A stretch of DNA of 42,401 nt from JBCCEV01 sp039030125 (GTDB lineage: Bacteria; Pseudomonadota; Gammaproteobacteria; Ga0077536): positions 1-42,401 of the forward strand of contig JBCCEV010000014.1 in assembly GCA_039030125.1 (NCBI GenBank), in the 5' to 3' direction. A program made the position numbers and the translations under genes. The notes under the pieces were generated by a model that made no database searches, had not been told where the DNA came from, and saw only the letters and a program-made list of their open reading frames with translations. Positions 23,900 through 32,229 of this stretch are shown one piece after another; the stretch's first letter is position 1; each line of letters starts with the position of its first letter.

Positions 23900-26350
23900 G
23901 TGGCTGAGTCTTCGTTTCCAAGCCACGCGCGCGCCGTGGTTGTCGGCGGTGGCGTTATTGGGTGTTCGACCGCCTATCATCTTGCCAAGCTCGGCTGGGA
24001 AGATGTTGTTCTTATCGAGCGTAAACAAATCAGCAGCGGCACAACCTGGCACGCCGCCGGCCTGATCACCACGCTGCGTGACACCGAAGCCCAAACGCGC
24101 CTCGCTCAATACTCTCTAAAGCTCTATTCCGACTTGGAAGAAGAAACCGGCCAAGCGACCGGCTTCATTCGCTGCGGCTCGGTGCAAATGGCGATGGATG
24201 CGGCTAAGTGCGAGGAGATGCGCAGAGGTTGTGCGATGGCGCGGACTTTTGGTGTGGACAATGAGGAAATTTCACCCGGCCAGGTTAAAGAGCTTTTTCC
24301 GCTGGCCTATGTTGATGATCTGGTGGCTGGCTTTTATTTTCCCGACGATGGCCGTGTGAATCCCGCCGATGTCGCCCAGGCCCTCGCCAAGGGTGCGCGT
24401 CAGCGTGGCGTGCGGATTATCGAGGACACCAAGTTTAGCGGCTTGATCAAGCATGGCGACCGCGCCGTCGGCGTGCACACCGACAAAGGCGATATCAGCG
24501 CCGAAGTGGTGGTGTTGTGCCCCGGTATGTGGGGGCGCGAAGTTGGTGAGATGGTGGGCGTTGATATTCCCTTACAGGCGGCCGAGCACTATTACCTGAT
24601 TTCCGAACCCATCGAGGGTGTTCATAACCAACTGCCAATCCTTCGCGATCCGGGACGCGCGGCCTACGCTCGCGAAGAAGCGGGCAAGATCATGTTGGGT
24701 TTTTTTGAACCCGTTGCCGCACCGTGGAGCATCGACGGGATCCCAGAGAGTTTTTGTTTCGACGAAATACAGCCGGATTGGGAACGCATGGAACCCCATC
24801 TGGAGAAAGGCATGCAGCGGCTGCCGATTTTGTTCGACACGGGGATCCGGCAGTTTTTCTGTGGACCTGAATCATTCACCCCCGATCATAATTATTTAAT
24901 GGGTCGGGCGCCGTTCGTCGAGAATCTGTTCGTTGCCTGTGGATTCAACTCCCTTGGGATCCTCTCAGGCGGCGGGGCGGGCAACGTGATCGCCAATTGG
25001 ATCAACGATGGCGTGCAGCCCTACGATATTTGGGATGTCGATCTCCGCCGCGTCGCGCCGTCGCAAAACAATAAGTCGTTTGTCGTTGATCGCACCGTCG
25101 AGTCACTGGGCATTGCCTATCAAATGCACTGGCCGAACCGTCAGTGGGAGACCTGCCGCAACGTCAAGAAATCGGTACTGCATGACCGGATGGCAGCCGC
25201 CGGTGCCTGCTTTGGTGAATCAACCGGCTGGGAGCGGCCCAACTGGTTTGCCAATCCCGGACAGACACCTGAGTACGAGTATGACTTTGCTCGTCAGAAC
25301 TGGTTTGAGAACAACGCTGCCGAACATCTCGCGGTGCGCGAGGCTGTCGGTGTGTTCGAGCAGTCGTCGTTCGCGAAACTCTTGGTCCAGGGACGCGATG
25401 CGGAGAAGGTTTTGAACAAGGTAGCAACCGCGGATATGTCGATGCCGGTGGGCAAGGTGGCTTATACGCAGTTCTTAAACAAGCTGGGCGGTGTCGAGGC
25501 TGATTTAACCATCAGCCGTCTCAAAGATGATGTGTATATGGTCGTCACCGCTGCGTTCACGGCGACGCATGTGCATGCCTGGATCTACGAGAATATCGGC
25601 GATGCGCTATGCGTGATCACCGATGTCAGCGGTGCCTATGCCATGCTGAACGTGCAAGGACCAAACTCGCGGGCGTTATTGAGTGAGATCTCAAGCGCCA
25701 ATTACGACAACGAGGGATTTCAGTTTGGTACTGTGCAAAATGTCGAGATCGGGTATCAAAATGCCTTGGCCGTGCGGATCTCCTACGCTGGCGAGTTGGG
25801 TTGGGAGCTATATATCCCCACCGAGATGGCGCTACCGGTCTACGATCGTTTGGTGGAGGCAGGCAGCGCTCACGGCCTGAAACATTGCGGTTATCACACG
25901 CTTAATACCTTGCGCGCCGAGAAGGCGTACCGCGAATGGGCGCACGATATGGGTCCGCGCGACACCCTGTTGGAGTGCGGTTTGGCTTTCACTTGCGCGT
26001 GGGAAAAGCCTGGTGGTTTTATTGGTCGAGACGCCCTGTTGAAACAACGTGAAACGCCACTGAAGCGGAAGATCGCCCAGTTCATTCTCGACGATCCGCA
26101 GCCCCTACTGGTTCACAACGAGCGCATTCTCCGTGACGGTGTCGGTGTTGGCTACGTAACGTCCGCAGGATACGGCCACACCCTCGGCGCAAGCATTGGG
26201 TTGGGCTACGTTAGTGCCGGGGAGGAGGCAGTGACGAATGATTTTATTGCCGCTGGCAGTTACACCATCGAGCAAGCTAACCGGACCTACACCGCCAGGG
26301 TTTCTGTGAAACCCATGTACGACCCGAAAAGCGAGCGCACGCACTCATAA
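23900..26350 (+). CDS. Dimethylglycine/sarcosine dehydrogenase-like FAD-GcvT protein
   Basis: This 816-residue protein starts at GTG 23900 after a GGAGAG site. Residues 1-~400 form a DAO-type FAD domain: VVVGGGVIGCSTAYHLA (13-29), then SGTTWHAAGL (46-55), where H51 matches the His that binds FAD covalently in dimethylglycine dehydrogenase, and the C-terminal FAD loop NSLGILSGGGAGNVIANWI. Residues ~420-816 form the GcvT/aminomethyltransferase-like domain that binds tetrahydrofolate, with AYAMLNVQGPNSRALLSEIS, ISYAGELGWELYIP and RAEKAYREWAHDMGP. Such enzymes oxidise N-methyl groups and capture formaldehyde as methylene-THF. It fits as the second oxidative step of a pathway fed by HyuAB and the OYE-type enzyme. 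The exact substrate is unknown. Confidence 0.94.
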   Translation: MAESSFPSHARAVVVGGGVIGCSTAYHLAKLGWEDVVLIERKQISSGTTWHAAGLITTLRDTEAQTRLAQYSLKLYSDLEEETGQATGFIRCGSVQMAMDAAKCEEMRRGCAMARTFGVDNEEISPGQVKELFPLAYVDDLVAGFYFPDDGRVNPADVAQALAKGARQRGVRIIEDTKFSGLIKHGDRAVGVHTDKGDISAEVVVLCPGMWGREVGEMVGVDIPLQAAEHYYLISEPIEGVHNQLPILRDPGRAAYAREEAGKIMLGFFEPVAAPWSIDGIPESFCFDEIQPDWERMEPHLEKGMQRLPILFDTGIRQFFCGPESFTPDHNYLMGRAPFVENLFVACGFNSLGILSGGGAGNVIANWINDGVQPYDIWDVDLRRVAPSQNNKSFVVDRTVESLGIAYQMHWPNRQWETCRNVKKSVLHDRMAAAGACFGESTGWERPNWFANPGQTPEYEYDFARQNWFENNAAEHLAVREAVGVFEQSSFAKLLVQGRDAEKVLNKVATADMSMPVGKVAYTQFLNKLGGVEADLTISRLKDDVYMVVTAAFTATHVHAWIYENIGDALCVITDVSGAYAMLNVQGPNSRALLSEISSANYDNEGFQFGTVQNVEIGYQNALAVRISYAGELGWELYIPTEMALPVYDRLVEAGSAHGLKHCGYHTLNTLRAEKAYREWAHDMGPRDTLLECGLAFTCAWEKPGGFIGRDALLKQRETPLKRKIAQFILDDPQPLLVHNERILRDGVGVGYVTSAGYGHTLGASIGLGYVSAGEEAVTNDFIAAGSYTIEQANRTYTARVSVKPMYDPKSERTHS

Positions 26351-26384
26351 CAACTGCAAATTACCATAAGGAGATCACAATCCC

Positions 26385-27437
26385 ATGAGCCTAAATCTCG
26401 GATTACTACTCGCGTTTCGCAATCCGCCTAAGTGGAAGCGTCCTTGGGAAGACATCTACGAGGAGCATATCCGCCAAGCCGAGCTCGCTGAGGACTTGGG
26501 GTACGACGAGGTGTGGCTTACCGAGCACCACTTTTGGGAAGACGGTTGGTGCCCGGCGCTGCTACCAACAGCTTCCGCGATTGCGGCGCGGACCCGCACG
26601 ATCCGGATCGGTACCTTCGTGATTTTATTACCGCTGGGCAAGCACCCCATCAATGTCGTCGAAGAGGCTACGGTGGTCGACATTATTTCCAAGGGGCGGC
26701 TCGATTTGGGTATGGGTCTTGGTTATCGCGTTCCAGAGTTCGCGGGCTATGGGATCCCGCGTGAGGATCGGGCATCTCTAATGGACGAGGGATTGGAAAT
26801 TATCCGACGTGCCTGGACCGAGGAAACTTTTGATTTCAAAGGTAAGCACTACGAGTTGAAAAACGTTCATCTCGAGCCCACGCCCGTCCAGCAACCCCAC
26901 CCGCCGATATGGACTGCGGTAATGGGTAAAAAAGCAGCAAATCGAGCGGCCCGCTTTGGCTTCCACGTGGCGGGCACGGGAGGCGAGAATTTGCAACGCA
27001 TGTACGACAACGCGCTGGTTGAACAAGGACGGGACCCCAAGGACTTCATGATTTCCCAACTGCGCTTGGTCTACGTTGCGCCGACGCGCGAGCAAGCGTG
27101 GGAAGATGCCCAAGAGCACGCGCACTACATGATGCAAACTTACGACACTTGGCTCAAAGAGGCAGCGGATGCCAAATGGTTTCAAGAAACGATGTCGGTA
27201 TCTGACATGCCGGCACCGGAGAAACTTAGAGACACGCCTGGACTTTCGTTTTTCGAGGCGCCGTTAATGATCGGCACCCCCGACGACATCATTGAAGAGA
27301 TTGAACGTTATTCAAGCTCTTCACGCGTGACGCATCTGGTGATGTGGATGCAGCTCGCCGGGATGGACCCCAAAAAAGCTGAGCAATGCATGAAACTCTT
27401 CTCCGAAGAGGTTATGCCGCATGTGAAGAAATCATAG
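26385..27437 (+). CDS. LLM class flavin-dependent oxidoreductase (bacterial luciferase-like)
   Basis: This 350-residue protein fits the luciferase-like monooxygenase family. It has YDEVWLTEHHFWEDGWCPA (the EHH segment of family members), a TIM barrel with RIGTFVILLPLGKHPINVVE, LDLGMGLGYRVPEFAGYGIP, PIWTAVMGKKAANRAARFG, and a C-terminal GTPDDIIEEIERY. LLM enzymes use FMNH2 or F420H2 and act as monooxygenases or reductases; the cofactor cannot be settled here. It starts at ATG 26385 with AAGGAG about 11 bases upstream and follows the FAD-GcvT gene by 34 bases, so it is probably the last gene of the catabolic operon. A predicted F420-reducing enzyme lies 4 kb away, which keeps F420H2 open as reductant. 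Confidence 0.92.
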   Translation: MSLNLGLLLAFRNPPKWKRPWEDIYEEHIRQAELAEDLGYDEVWLTEHHFWEDGWCPALLPTASAIAARTRTIRIGTFVILLPLGKHPINVVEEATVVDIISKGRLDLGMGLGYRVPEFAGYGIPREDRASLMDEGLEIIRRAWTEETFDFKGKHYELKNVHLEPTPVQQPHPPIWTAVMGKKAANRAARFGFHVAGTGGENLQRMYDNALVEQGRDPKDFMISQLRLVYVAPTREQAWEDAQEHAHYMMQTYDTWLKEAADAKWFQETMSVSDMPAPEKLRDTPGLSFFEAPLMIGTPDDIIEEIERYSSSSRVTHLVMWMQLAGMDPKKAEQCMKLFSEEVMPHVKKS

Positions 27438-27444
27438 GCGAACC

Positions 27445-28134
27445 TTAATTTGTCGATGGCCGGTTATGCCAGTGGCCGGAATCGACGAATTCCGCGATTT
27501 GCTGCGGATCGAATTTGAGTTGCAGCTCGCCCACCAGGTTTTCCAAAGACGAGAAGTCTCCGGCTGCGATCTCCGGTGTTGAGAGTTCAAACACCTGTCC
27601 TTCAAGGTTCTGGTGCAATAAATCAAGGCGCTCGTTGTATTGCGCGGCGAGTGCCTGCCAGAATTTTGGATCCTCGGAGTGTTGAACCATGAAGCCAGTT
27701 TTGAGGCAAGAGGCGATGAAACTCTTTTCGTCTCTTCGCACGACGATCCACTGAGCAAGCGGAAACGCCCGAGCGAAGATCGGCCAAATGAGTGTAAGTT
27801 TGGCATCTTTATATAACCAACGACTCGTCTGTTGGTAGCCGTCGCGCTCAATGAAGCCGCGAACCGCTGCGCCTAGATCGGTAATTTCGGGAAGCGTTTC
27901 AATTCTGGGCAGCTTATTGACCCCCAAGGGATCACATTCCAAAAAAGTTAGTATTTGCTTTGTAACGTTTTCTCGCAGCGCGACGTGTTCGTAAAAACCT
28001 CGCGGGTTCTCGGGCCCGCCAGGGAAGGTGGTTCCCGTCCATGCGCCACAGAGACTTAACGCTCCCGCTACCATGGAAGTACCGGAACGCGGTAAACCAA
28101 GAACGAAAATAGGACGCTCAAAGTTGTGGTGCAC
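27445..28134 (-). CDS. Sulfotransferase family protein (small, P-loop)
   Basis: This 229-residue protein begins PIFVLGLPRSGTSMVAGAL, the PAPS P-loop of bacterial sulfotransferases (GLPRSGTS at 13-20). A 3'-phosphate region follows as LAQWIVVRRDEKSFIASCLK (about 127-146), and GPENPRGFYEH lies between. It is unrelated in detail to the larger sulfotransferase at 14172. The start is GTG 28134; no clear ribosome-binding site is seen. It converges on the LLM gene with 7 bases between stops and diverges from the hydrolase at 28221. The acceptor is unknown. Confidence 0.85.
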   Translation of the reverse strand: MHHNFERPIFVLGLPRSGTSMVAGALSLCGAWTGTTFPGGPENPRGFYEHVALRENVTKQILTFLECDPLGVNKLPRIETLPEITDLGAAVRGFIERDGYQQTSRWLYKDAKLTLIWPIFARAFPLAQWIVVRRDEKSFIASCLKTGFMVQHSEDPKFWQALAAQYNERLDLLHQNLEGQVFELSTPEIAAGDFSSLENLVGELQLKFDPQQIAEFVDSGHWHNRPSTN

Positions 28135-28220
28135 GATTATTGTTATCTTAAGCCGCTGCCGACGAAACTATAGGCGATCAACATCACCAACAGAAGCGAA
28201 CTTTAAGGGTCACAAAAGAC

Positions 28221-29087
28221 ATGCTTTACCGCGATTTTCCTGGTCAAGATGCAATCGACGCGCAATATCAAACCGAATTGACGGTCGACGACCTTACCCC
28301 TTACTTCGAGTTTTATGCGAACAACAGCGCCAAGGCGCGTGATGAACTCGAATGCATGCTGGACATCCCCTTCGGGCCCACGGTCGAGGAAACTTTGGAT
28401 ATTTTTCCAGGCGCCGATCCCAACGGTCCAATTATCGTTTTCGTTCACGGTGGCTATTGGCGACGGTTGAGCGCCAAAGAATTTAGCCTTGTTGCGCTCG
28501 GCCTGGTGCCGCGCGGCGCAACGGTTATTCTCACCAACTACGCGCTTTGTCCAAAGGTCACGATACCCGAGATCACCCGGCAAAGTCGGGCCGCCATGGC
28601 ATGGATAAGAAACACCGGCATGTCATTCCCTGGCGATCGCGAGCGAATTTATGCGCTTGGACATTCGGCGGGCGGGCAACAGGTTGTCCGGATGTTACAA
28701 ACCGATTGGGTCAACGACTATGGTTTGCCTGAGACCACGATTAGTGGCGCCATGTCATTTAGTGGCCTTTTCGATCTCCGGCCGCTGCGGTATTCGTGGC
28801 TCCAGCCTCTGTTACAACTTACCGTTGAGTCGGTGCGCGAAGAGAGTCCGATATTTTCGCTACCACAAGCGGCACCGCCGTTGATTGCGTTGGCAGGGGC
28901 CCTCGAGACTCAGGAGTTCCATCGTCAGTCCGCGGATTTCATAGCGGCTTGGAACGCGGCCGGACTGATCGGAGAGTACGGACTTGTGGCAAACAAAAAT
29001 CACTTCAACGTAATCGATGGCCTGGCAGATCCCGACAGTGCATTGGTTGATAAGGTAATGGATTTTATTGGTGGCAACGCCACCTAG
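28221..29087 (+). CDS. Alpha/beta hydrolase, arylformamidase-like
   Basis: This 288-residue protein has the kynurenine-formamidase-type layout: the oxyanion motif HGGYW at 76-80, nucleophile elbow GHSAGG (S149) and a C-terminal NKNHFNVID with His at about 261. The HGGYW motif is typical of bacterial and yeast BNA7-like arylformamidases and related carboxylesterases. It may hydrolyse N-formylkynurenine or another N-acyl substrate; no other tryptophan-catabolism gene is nearby, so the exact role is open. The start ATG 28221 has only a weak site. It stands alone between a divergent sulfotransferase and a 331-base gap. Confidence 0.88.
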   Translation: MLYRDFPGQDAIDAQYQTELTVDDLTPYFEFYANNSAKARDELECMLDIPFGPTVEETLDIFPGADPNGPIIVFVHGGYWRRLSAKEFSLVALGLVPRGATVILTNYALCPKVTIPEITRQSRAAMAWIRNTGMSFPGDRERIYALGHSAGGQQVVRMLQTDWVNDYGLPETTISGAMSFSGLFDLRPLRYSWLQPLLQLTVESVREESPIFSLPQAAPPLIALAGALETQEFHRQSADFIAAWNAAGLIGEYGLVANKNHFNVIDGLADPDSALVDKVMDFIGGNAT

Positions 29088-29418
29088 TCGGAAAAAAGTA
29101 ACCCGCTTGATCATCGCTATCTGCGCGAGATAACGCGCGGCAATCTTGCGAGGGCATTGTTTGCCTGGTGCTGGCATGCAAACGCCGGATCCGTGAGGCG
29201 AGGCAGAAATAACGGTTTGCCAGAGTTGGCTGGCCGATAAAATGAGCGTCTCATCGAGTGGTGTCACGGCGATACAGACGCCGTCACCCTGACCCATCGA
29301 CTGCGCAGCTTTCGACCGTACGCTAGCGTATGGTAAAGTTAGCGCGCAGCATCTCGAAACAGACCCCGCCACCTCAGGCGGTGGCACTCCACAGAAATCG
29401 GATTCAGAGGCTAGCGAT
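29088..29418. other. Non-coding gap upstream of gnd
   Basis: I see no convincing gene here. It holds a perfect 12-base palindrome TACGCTAGCGTA (29319-29330) and a hairpin GCCACC/GGTGGC (29368-29385) before gnd; the palindrome could be a regulator site. The reverse-strand frame running through it is a shadow of neighbouring genes. Confidence 0.5.
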
Positions 29419-30381
29419 ATGACACAGCTGGGCATTATTGGCTTGGGACGCATGGGCGCGAACATCGCGCGCCGTTTGGCTGCAAACGGGCACCAGTGCG
29501 TTGGCTACGACCCTTCAAGCGACGCCGCAGCGGCGCTAAGCGACTCGGGTGTTGAAACCGTGAATTCGCTTTCCGATCTCCTAGCCCGCCTTACACCGCC
29601 GCGCAACATATGGATGATGGTGCCCTCTGAGAAGGTCGATGCGCTGCTTGACGAGCTGCGATCTGGATTATCCAAAGACGACTTGGTTATCGATGGCGGC
29701 AACAGTTATTTCCGTGAGGCTCAGCGTCGGGCACAGGATCTCGCCGCCTTGGGCGTGAATTTCATGGATGTCGGAACCAGTGGCGGGGTTTGGGGACTTG
29801 AACGGGGCTACTGCTTAATGATCGGAGGGACCGCAAGCGACGTAGCAAGACTGGATAGTGTGTTTTCGACGCTTGCACCTGGTGTTGATGCGGCGTCCCC
29901 GACACCGGGTCGCGCCAGCAATTCAGGAACCGCTGACCAAGGGTACTTGCATTGCGGGGGACATGGTTCGGGACACTTCGTGAAAATGGTTCACAACGGT
30001 ATCGAGTACGGAATGATGGCGGCGTATGCCGAGGGCTTTCAGCTACTGTCCAATGCAGTTGAACAAATTGAGGGCTTCGACTTCGAGTGCGGTGAGGTTG
30101 CCGAGCTATGGCGCCGCGGGTCTGTGGTGGAGTCATGGTTGTTAGACCTCACGGCCAAAGCGCTCGTTGCCGATCCCAAGCTGGAAGAGCTTACCGGACG
30201 GGTAAGCGACTCCGGTGAAGGGCGGTGGACGGTACAAACCGCAGTAGAGCTTGGCGTGCCGGCACATGTTTTGGGCGCCGCGCTTTACCAGCGTTTCAGT
30301 TCTCGCGGCGAAGCCGACTTTGCCAATCGTACCTTATCGGCGATGCGCCGCGAGTTCGGCGGCCACAGCGAGAGTCAATAA
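29419..30381 (+). CDS. gnd: 6-phosphogluconate dehydrogenase (decarboxylating), short form
   Basis: This 320-residue protein is the short bacterial (GntZ/YqeC-like) form. The Rossmann motif GLGRMG is at 8-13, then VIDGGNSYFREAQRR, FMDVGTSGGVWGLERGYCLM (substrate and catalytic region), GHFVKMVHNGIEYGMM with the catalytic Lys near 189, and the helical C-terminal domain. It oxidises 6-phosphogluconate to ribulose 5-phosphate and CO2, usually with NAD in short forms. The ATG has a GAGG site 8 bases upstream. pgl follows after 17 bases and the F420-type G6P dehydrogenase is next, so the three steps of the oxidative pentose-phosphate branch are adjacent, in reverse order of use. Confidence 0.93.
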   Translation: MTQLGIIGLGRMGANIARRLAANGHQCVGYDPSSDAAAALSDSGVETVNSLSDLLARLTPPRNIWMMVPSEKVDALLDELRSGLSKDDLVIDGGNSYFREAQRRAQDLAALGVNFMDVGTSGGVWGLERGYCLMIGGTASDVARLDSVFSTLAPGVDAASPTPGRASNSGTADQGYLHCGGHGSGHFVKMVHNGIEYGMMAAYAEGFQLLSNAVEQIEGFDFECGEVAELWRRGSVVESWLLDLTAKALVADPKLEELTGRVSDSGEGRWTVQTAVELGVPAHVLGAALYQRFSSRGEADFANRTLSAMRREFGGHSESQ

Positions 30382-30398
30382 ACGTGGAAGTATTTTAG

Positions 30399-31127
30399 AT
30401 GGATGCGGTGAGTGAAATTCGATGGCAGATATACGCGGACCCGGCGAAGACCGCTGCCGCGGCAGCAGACTACATTGCCGATTCAGCCGCTCGTCGTCTT
30501 GAGCAAGCGCCCTTTTTCTCGCTAGCGTTAAGCGGGGGCAGCACCCCAAAACTGATGCTTGCAGCCCTTCGAGAACTCGATGTGAATTGGAGCCGGGTAT
30601 TGGTGTTCCAAGTCGATGAGCGTGTGGCGCCCGCCGCTGATCCGGCAAGAAACCTGCATTTGGTCCATGACGCCTTGGTCGCTACCGGCGTATTGCCAAG
30701 CGAGAACTTTCTTCCAATGCCGGTCGAGACAGTCGCGGATTCACCGGATCGCGCCGTGCAGGACTACACCACCACGCTTGTTGAGTCGGTTGGAAATCCG
30801 CCGGTCTTTGACCTTATCCATCTCGGCTTGGGGGACGACGGCCATACCGCTTCGTTGATTCCTGATCGCGGCGAAATCGAGCGCACCGACGCTGAGGTAA
30901 TGCTTACCGAACCTTATCAAGGGCTCCCACGAATGACCGTGAGTCTGCCGCTGATCAATCGTGCCGCGCAACGCCTTTGGTTGGTCACCGGCGCTGGAAA
31001 GGCCGCGGCGCTTGCACAATTGCAAGCCGGCGACGCCACCATTCCAGCGGGACGCGTTTGTGTACCCAATAGCGTCGTGATTGCCGATGAGGCTGCCGCG
31101 GCAACGGTACGGGAACTGATCGCATAA
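30399..31127 (+). CDS. pgl: 6-phosphogluconolactonase
   Basis: This 242-residue protein matches the SOL/DevB-type lactonase. It has FSLALSGGSTPKLMLAAL near 38-55, VFQVDERVAPAADPARN near 69-85, HLGLGDDGHTASLIP near 140-154 and LWLVTGAGKA near 193. It hydrolyses 6-phosphogluconolactone to 6-phosphogluconate in the cytoplasm. It sits between gnd and fgd, the steps on either side. A terminator at 31154 ends this pair, so the G6P dehydrogenase may be transcribed partly or wholly on its own. Confidence 0.93.
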   Translation: MDAVSEIRWQIYADPAKTAAAAADYIADSAARRLEQAPFFSLALSGGSTPKLMLAALRELDVNWSRVLVFQVDERVAPAADPARNLHLVHDALVATGVLPSENFLPMPVETVADSPDRAVQDYTTTLVESVGNPPVFDLIHLGLGDDGHTASLIPDRGEIERTDAEVMLTEPYQGLPRMTVSLPLINRAAQRLWLVTGAGKAAALAQLQAGDATIPAGRVCVPNSVVIADEAAAATVRELIA

Positions 31128-31153
31128 CGACAGATCAGAGACCTTAATTCTGA

Positions 31154-31176
31154 AACCGACGCGCTCGGTTGTTTTT
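31154..31176 (+). terminator. Intrinsic terminator after pgl
   Basis: AACCGA (31154-31159), loop CGCGC and TCGGTT (31165-31170) form a 6-base stem followed by GTTTTT. It lies 27 bases after the pgl stop. Confidence 0.6.
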
Positions 31177-31183
31177 CAAACTC

Positions 31184-31203
31184 AGAGGTGCACCCGCACC
31201 TCT
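31184..31203 (+). other. Leader hairpin upstream of the F420-type G6P dehydrogenase
   Basis: AGAGGTGC (31184-31191), loop ACCC and GCACCTCT (31196-31203) form a perfect 8-base stem. It sits 8 bases before the AGGAAGGA ribosome-binding site and has no U-run, so it looks like a leader structure that may affect translation or mRNA stability rather than a terminator. Confidence 0.5.
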
Positions 31204-31224
31204 CATTAAATGAGGAAGGACATC

Positions 31225-32229
31225 GTGATAAAGCTGGGGTACAAAGCATCCTCGGAACAATTTGCTCCAAGAGAGCTGTTGGATTTCGCCGTGCATGCTG
31301 AGACGGCGGGTTTCGACTCGATTTGGATCAGTGATCATTTTCAACCGTGGCGCCATAACGATGGGCACGCCCCTTTCTCGTTGTCCTGGCTCGGAGCGTT
31401 GGGGGAGCGCACGGAGCGCGTAATTATGGGCACCAGTGTCGCGACCCCCACTTTCAGATATCACCCATCGGTGATGGCCCAAGCGATTGGCACTTTGGGA
31501 TCCATGTATCCTGAGCGGGTGATCCTTGGTGTCGGTACCGGCGAGTCCCTGAATGAAGTGCCTTCGACCGGAATGGAATGGCCACCATTCAAAGAACGTT
31601 TTCGCCGCCTCAAAGAATCCATCGAGCTGATGCGTGAGCTATGGACCAACGATCGCGTCAGTTTCGAGGGTGAGTATTACAAAACCGAAAACGCAACAAT
31701 CTATGATCGACCTGAAAAACCTGTCCCGATCTACATTGCCGGTGCAGGCAAAACCGTGTCGCGCTTTGCTGGTCGCGTAGGCGATGGTTTTATCTGTACC
31801 AGTGGGAAGAAACCCGAGCTTTACAACGATACCCTACTACCGAACGTTGAGTATGGGATCGGCAAACGCGAAGCCGATCTGGCGCCGCCAGAATATATGA
31901 TTGAGATGAAGGTGTCCTATGACACGGACCGCAGTGCGGCTATGGAGAACACGCGGCACTGGGCGGCGCTGGCGTTGTCGCCGGAAGAAAAAATGGGGGT
32001 GGAAGACCCGGCGGAGATGGAACGTCTTGCCGATGCCCTGCCGGTCGAACGCGCAGCGAGCCGCTGGATCGTATCCGACGACCCTGAAGAGCAGATCGCC
32101 GGTATCGAGCCTTATATCAAAATGGGATTCAAACATTTGGTGTTCCACGCGCCCGGACCCGATCAACGGCGATTTTTAGACCTTTACGCGCAGGATGTAA
32201 TACCCAAATTACGCGAGCGATTCGGTTAA
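31225..32229 (+). CDS. fgd: F420-dependent glucose-6-phosphate dehydrogenase-like LLM protein
   Basis: Starting at GTG 31225 (GAGGAAGGA site just upstream) the protein has 334 residues and begins MIKLGYKASSEQFAPREL, in register with M. tuberculosis FGD1 as I recall it; an ATG at 31210 would add five residues. Shared blocks include SDHFQPWRH (36-44), HAPFSLSWL, TPTFRYHPSV, GVGTGESLNE (102-111), DGFICTSGK (187-195), and DALP...RWIV near 270-283, HLVFHAPGPDQRRFL. D37/H38, E107, T192, K195, K256 and R280 correspond to the F420-site and G6P-phosphate residues of FGD1. It should oxidise glucose 6-phosphate to the lactone and make F420H2. Placement next to pgl and gnd supports this. No F420 biosynthesis gene is in the window; function is a strong prediction, not proof. 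Confidence 0.9.
   Translation: MIKLGYKASSEQFAPRELLDFAVHAETAGFDSIWISDHFQPWRHNDGHAPFSLSWLGALGERTERVIMGTSVATPTFRYHPSVMAQAIGTLGSMYPERVILGVGTGESLNEVPSTGMEWPPFKERFRRLKESIELMRELWTNDRVSFEGEYYKTENATIYDRPEKPVPIYIAGAGKTVSRFAGRVGDGFICTSGKKPELYNDTLLPNVEYGIGKREADLAPPEYMIEMKVSYDTDRSAAMENTRHWAALALSPEEKMGVEDPAEMERLADALPVERAASRWIVSDDPEEQIAGIEPYIKMGFKHLVFHAPGPDQRRFLDLYAQDVIPKLRERFG

Noticed and set aside
29108..29135. TGATCA followed by TAACG on the plus strand, like a fifth ECF11 promoter
   Set aside because: The spacer is 17, not 18, bases and it lies about 285 bases before gnd, far from any island gene.
28860..29465. 201-codon reverse-strand frame across the gnd upstream gap
   Set aside because: It overlaps the ends of the hydrolase and gnd genes, has no ribosome-binding site and shows no family pattern.
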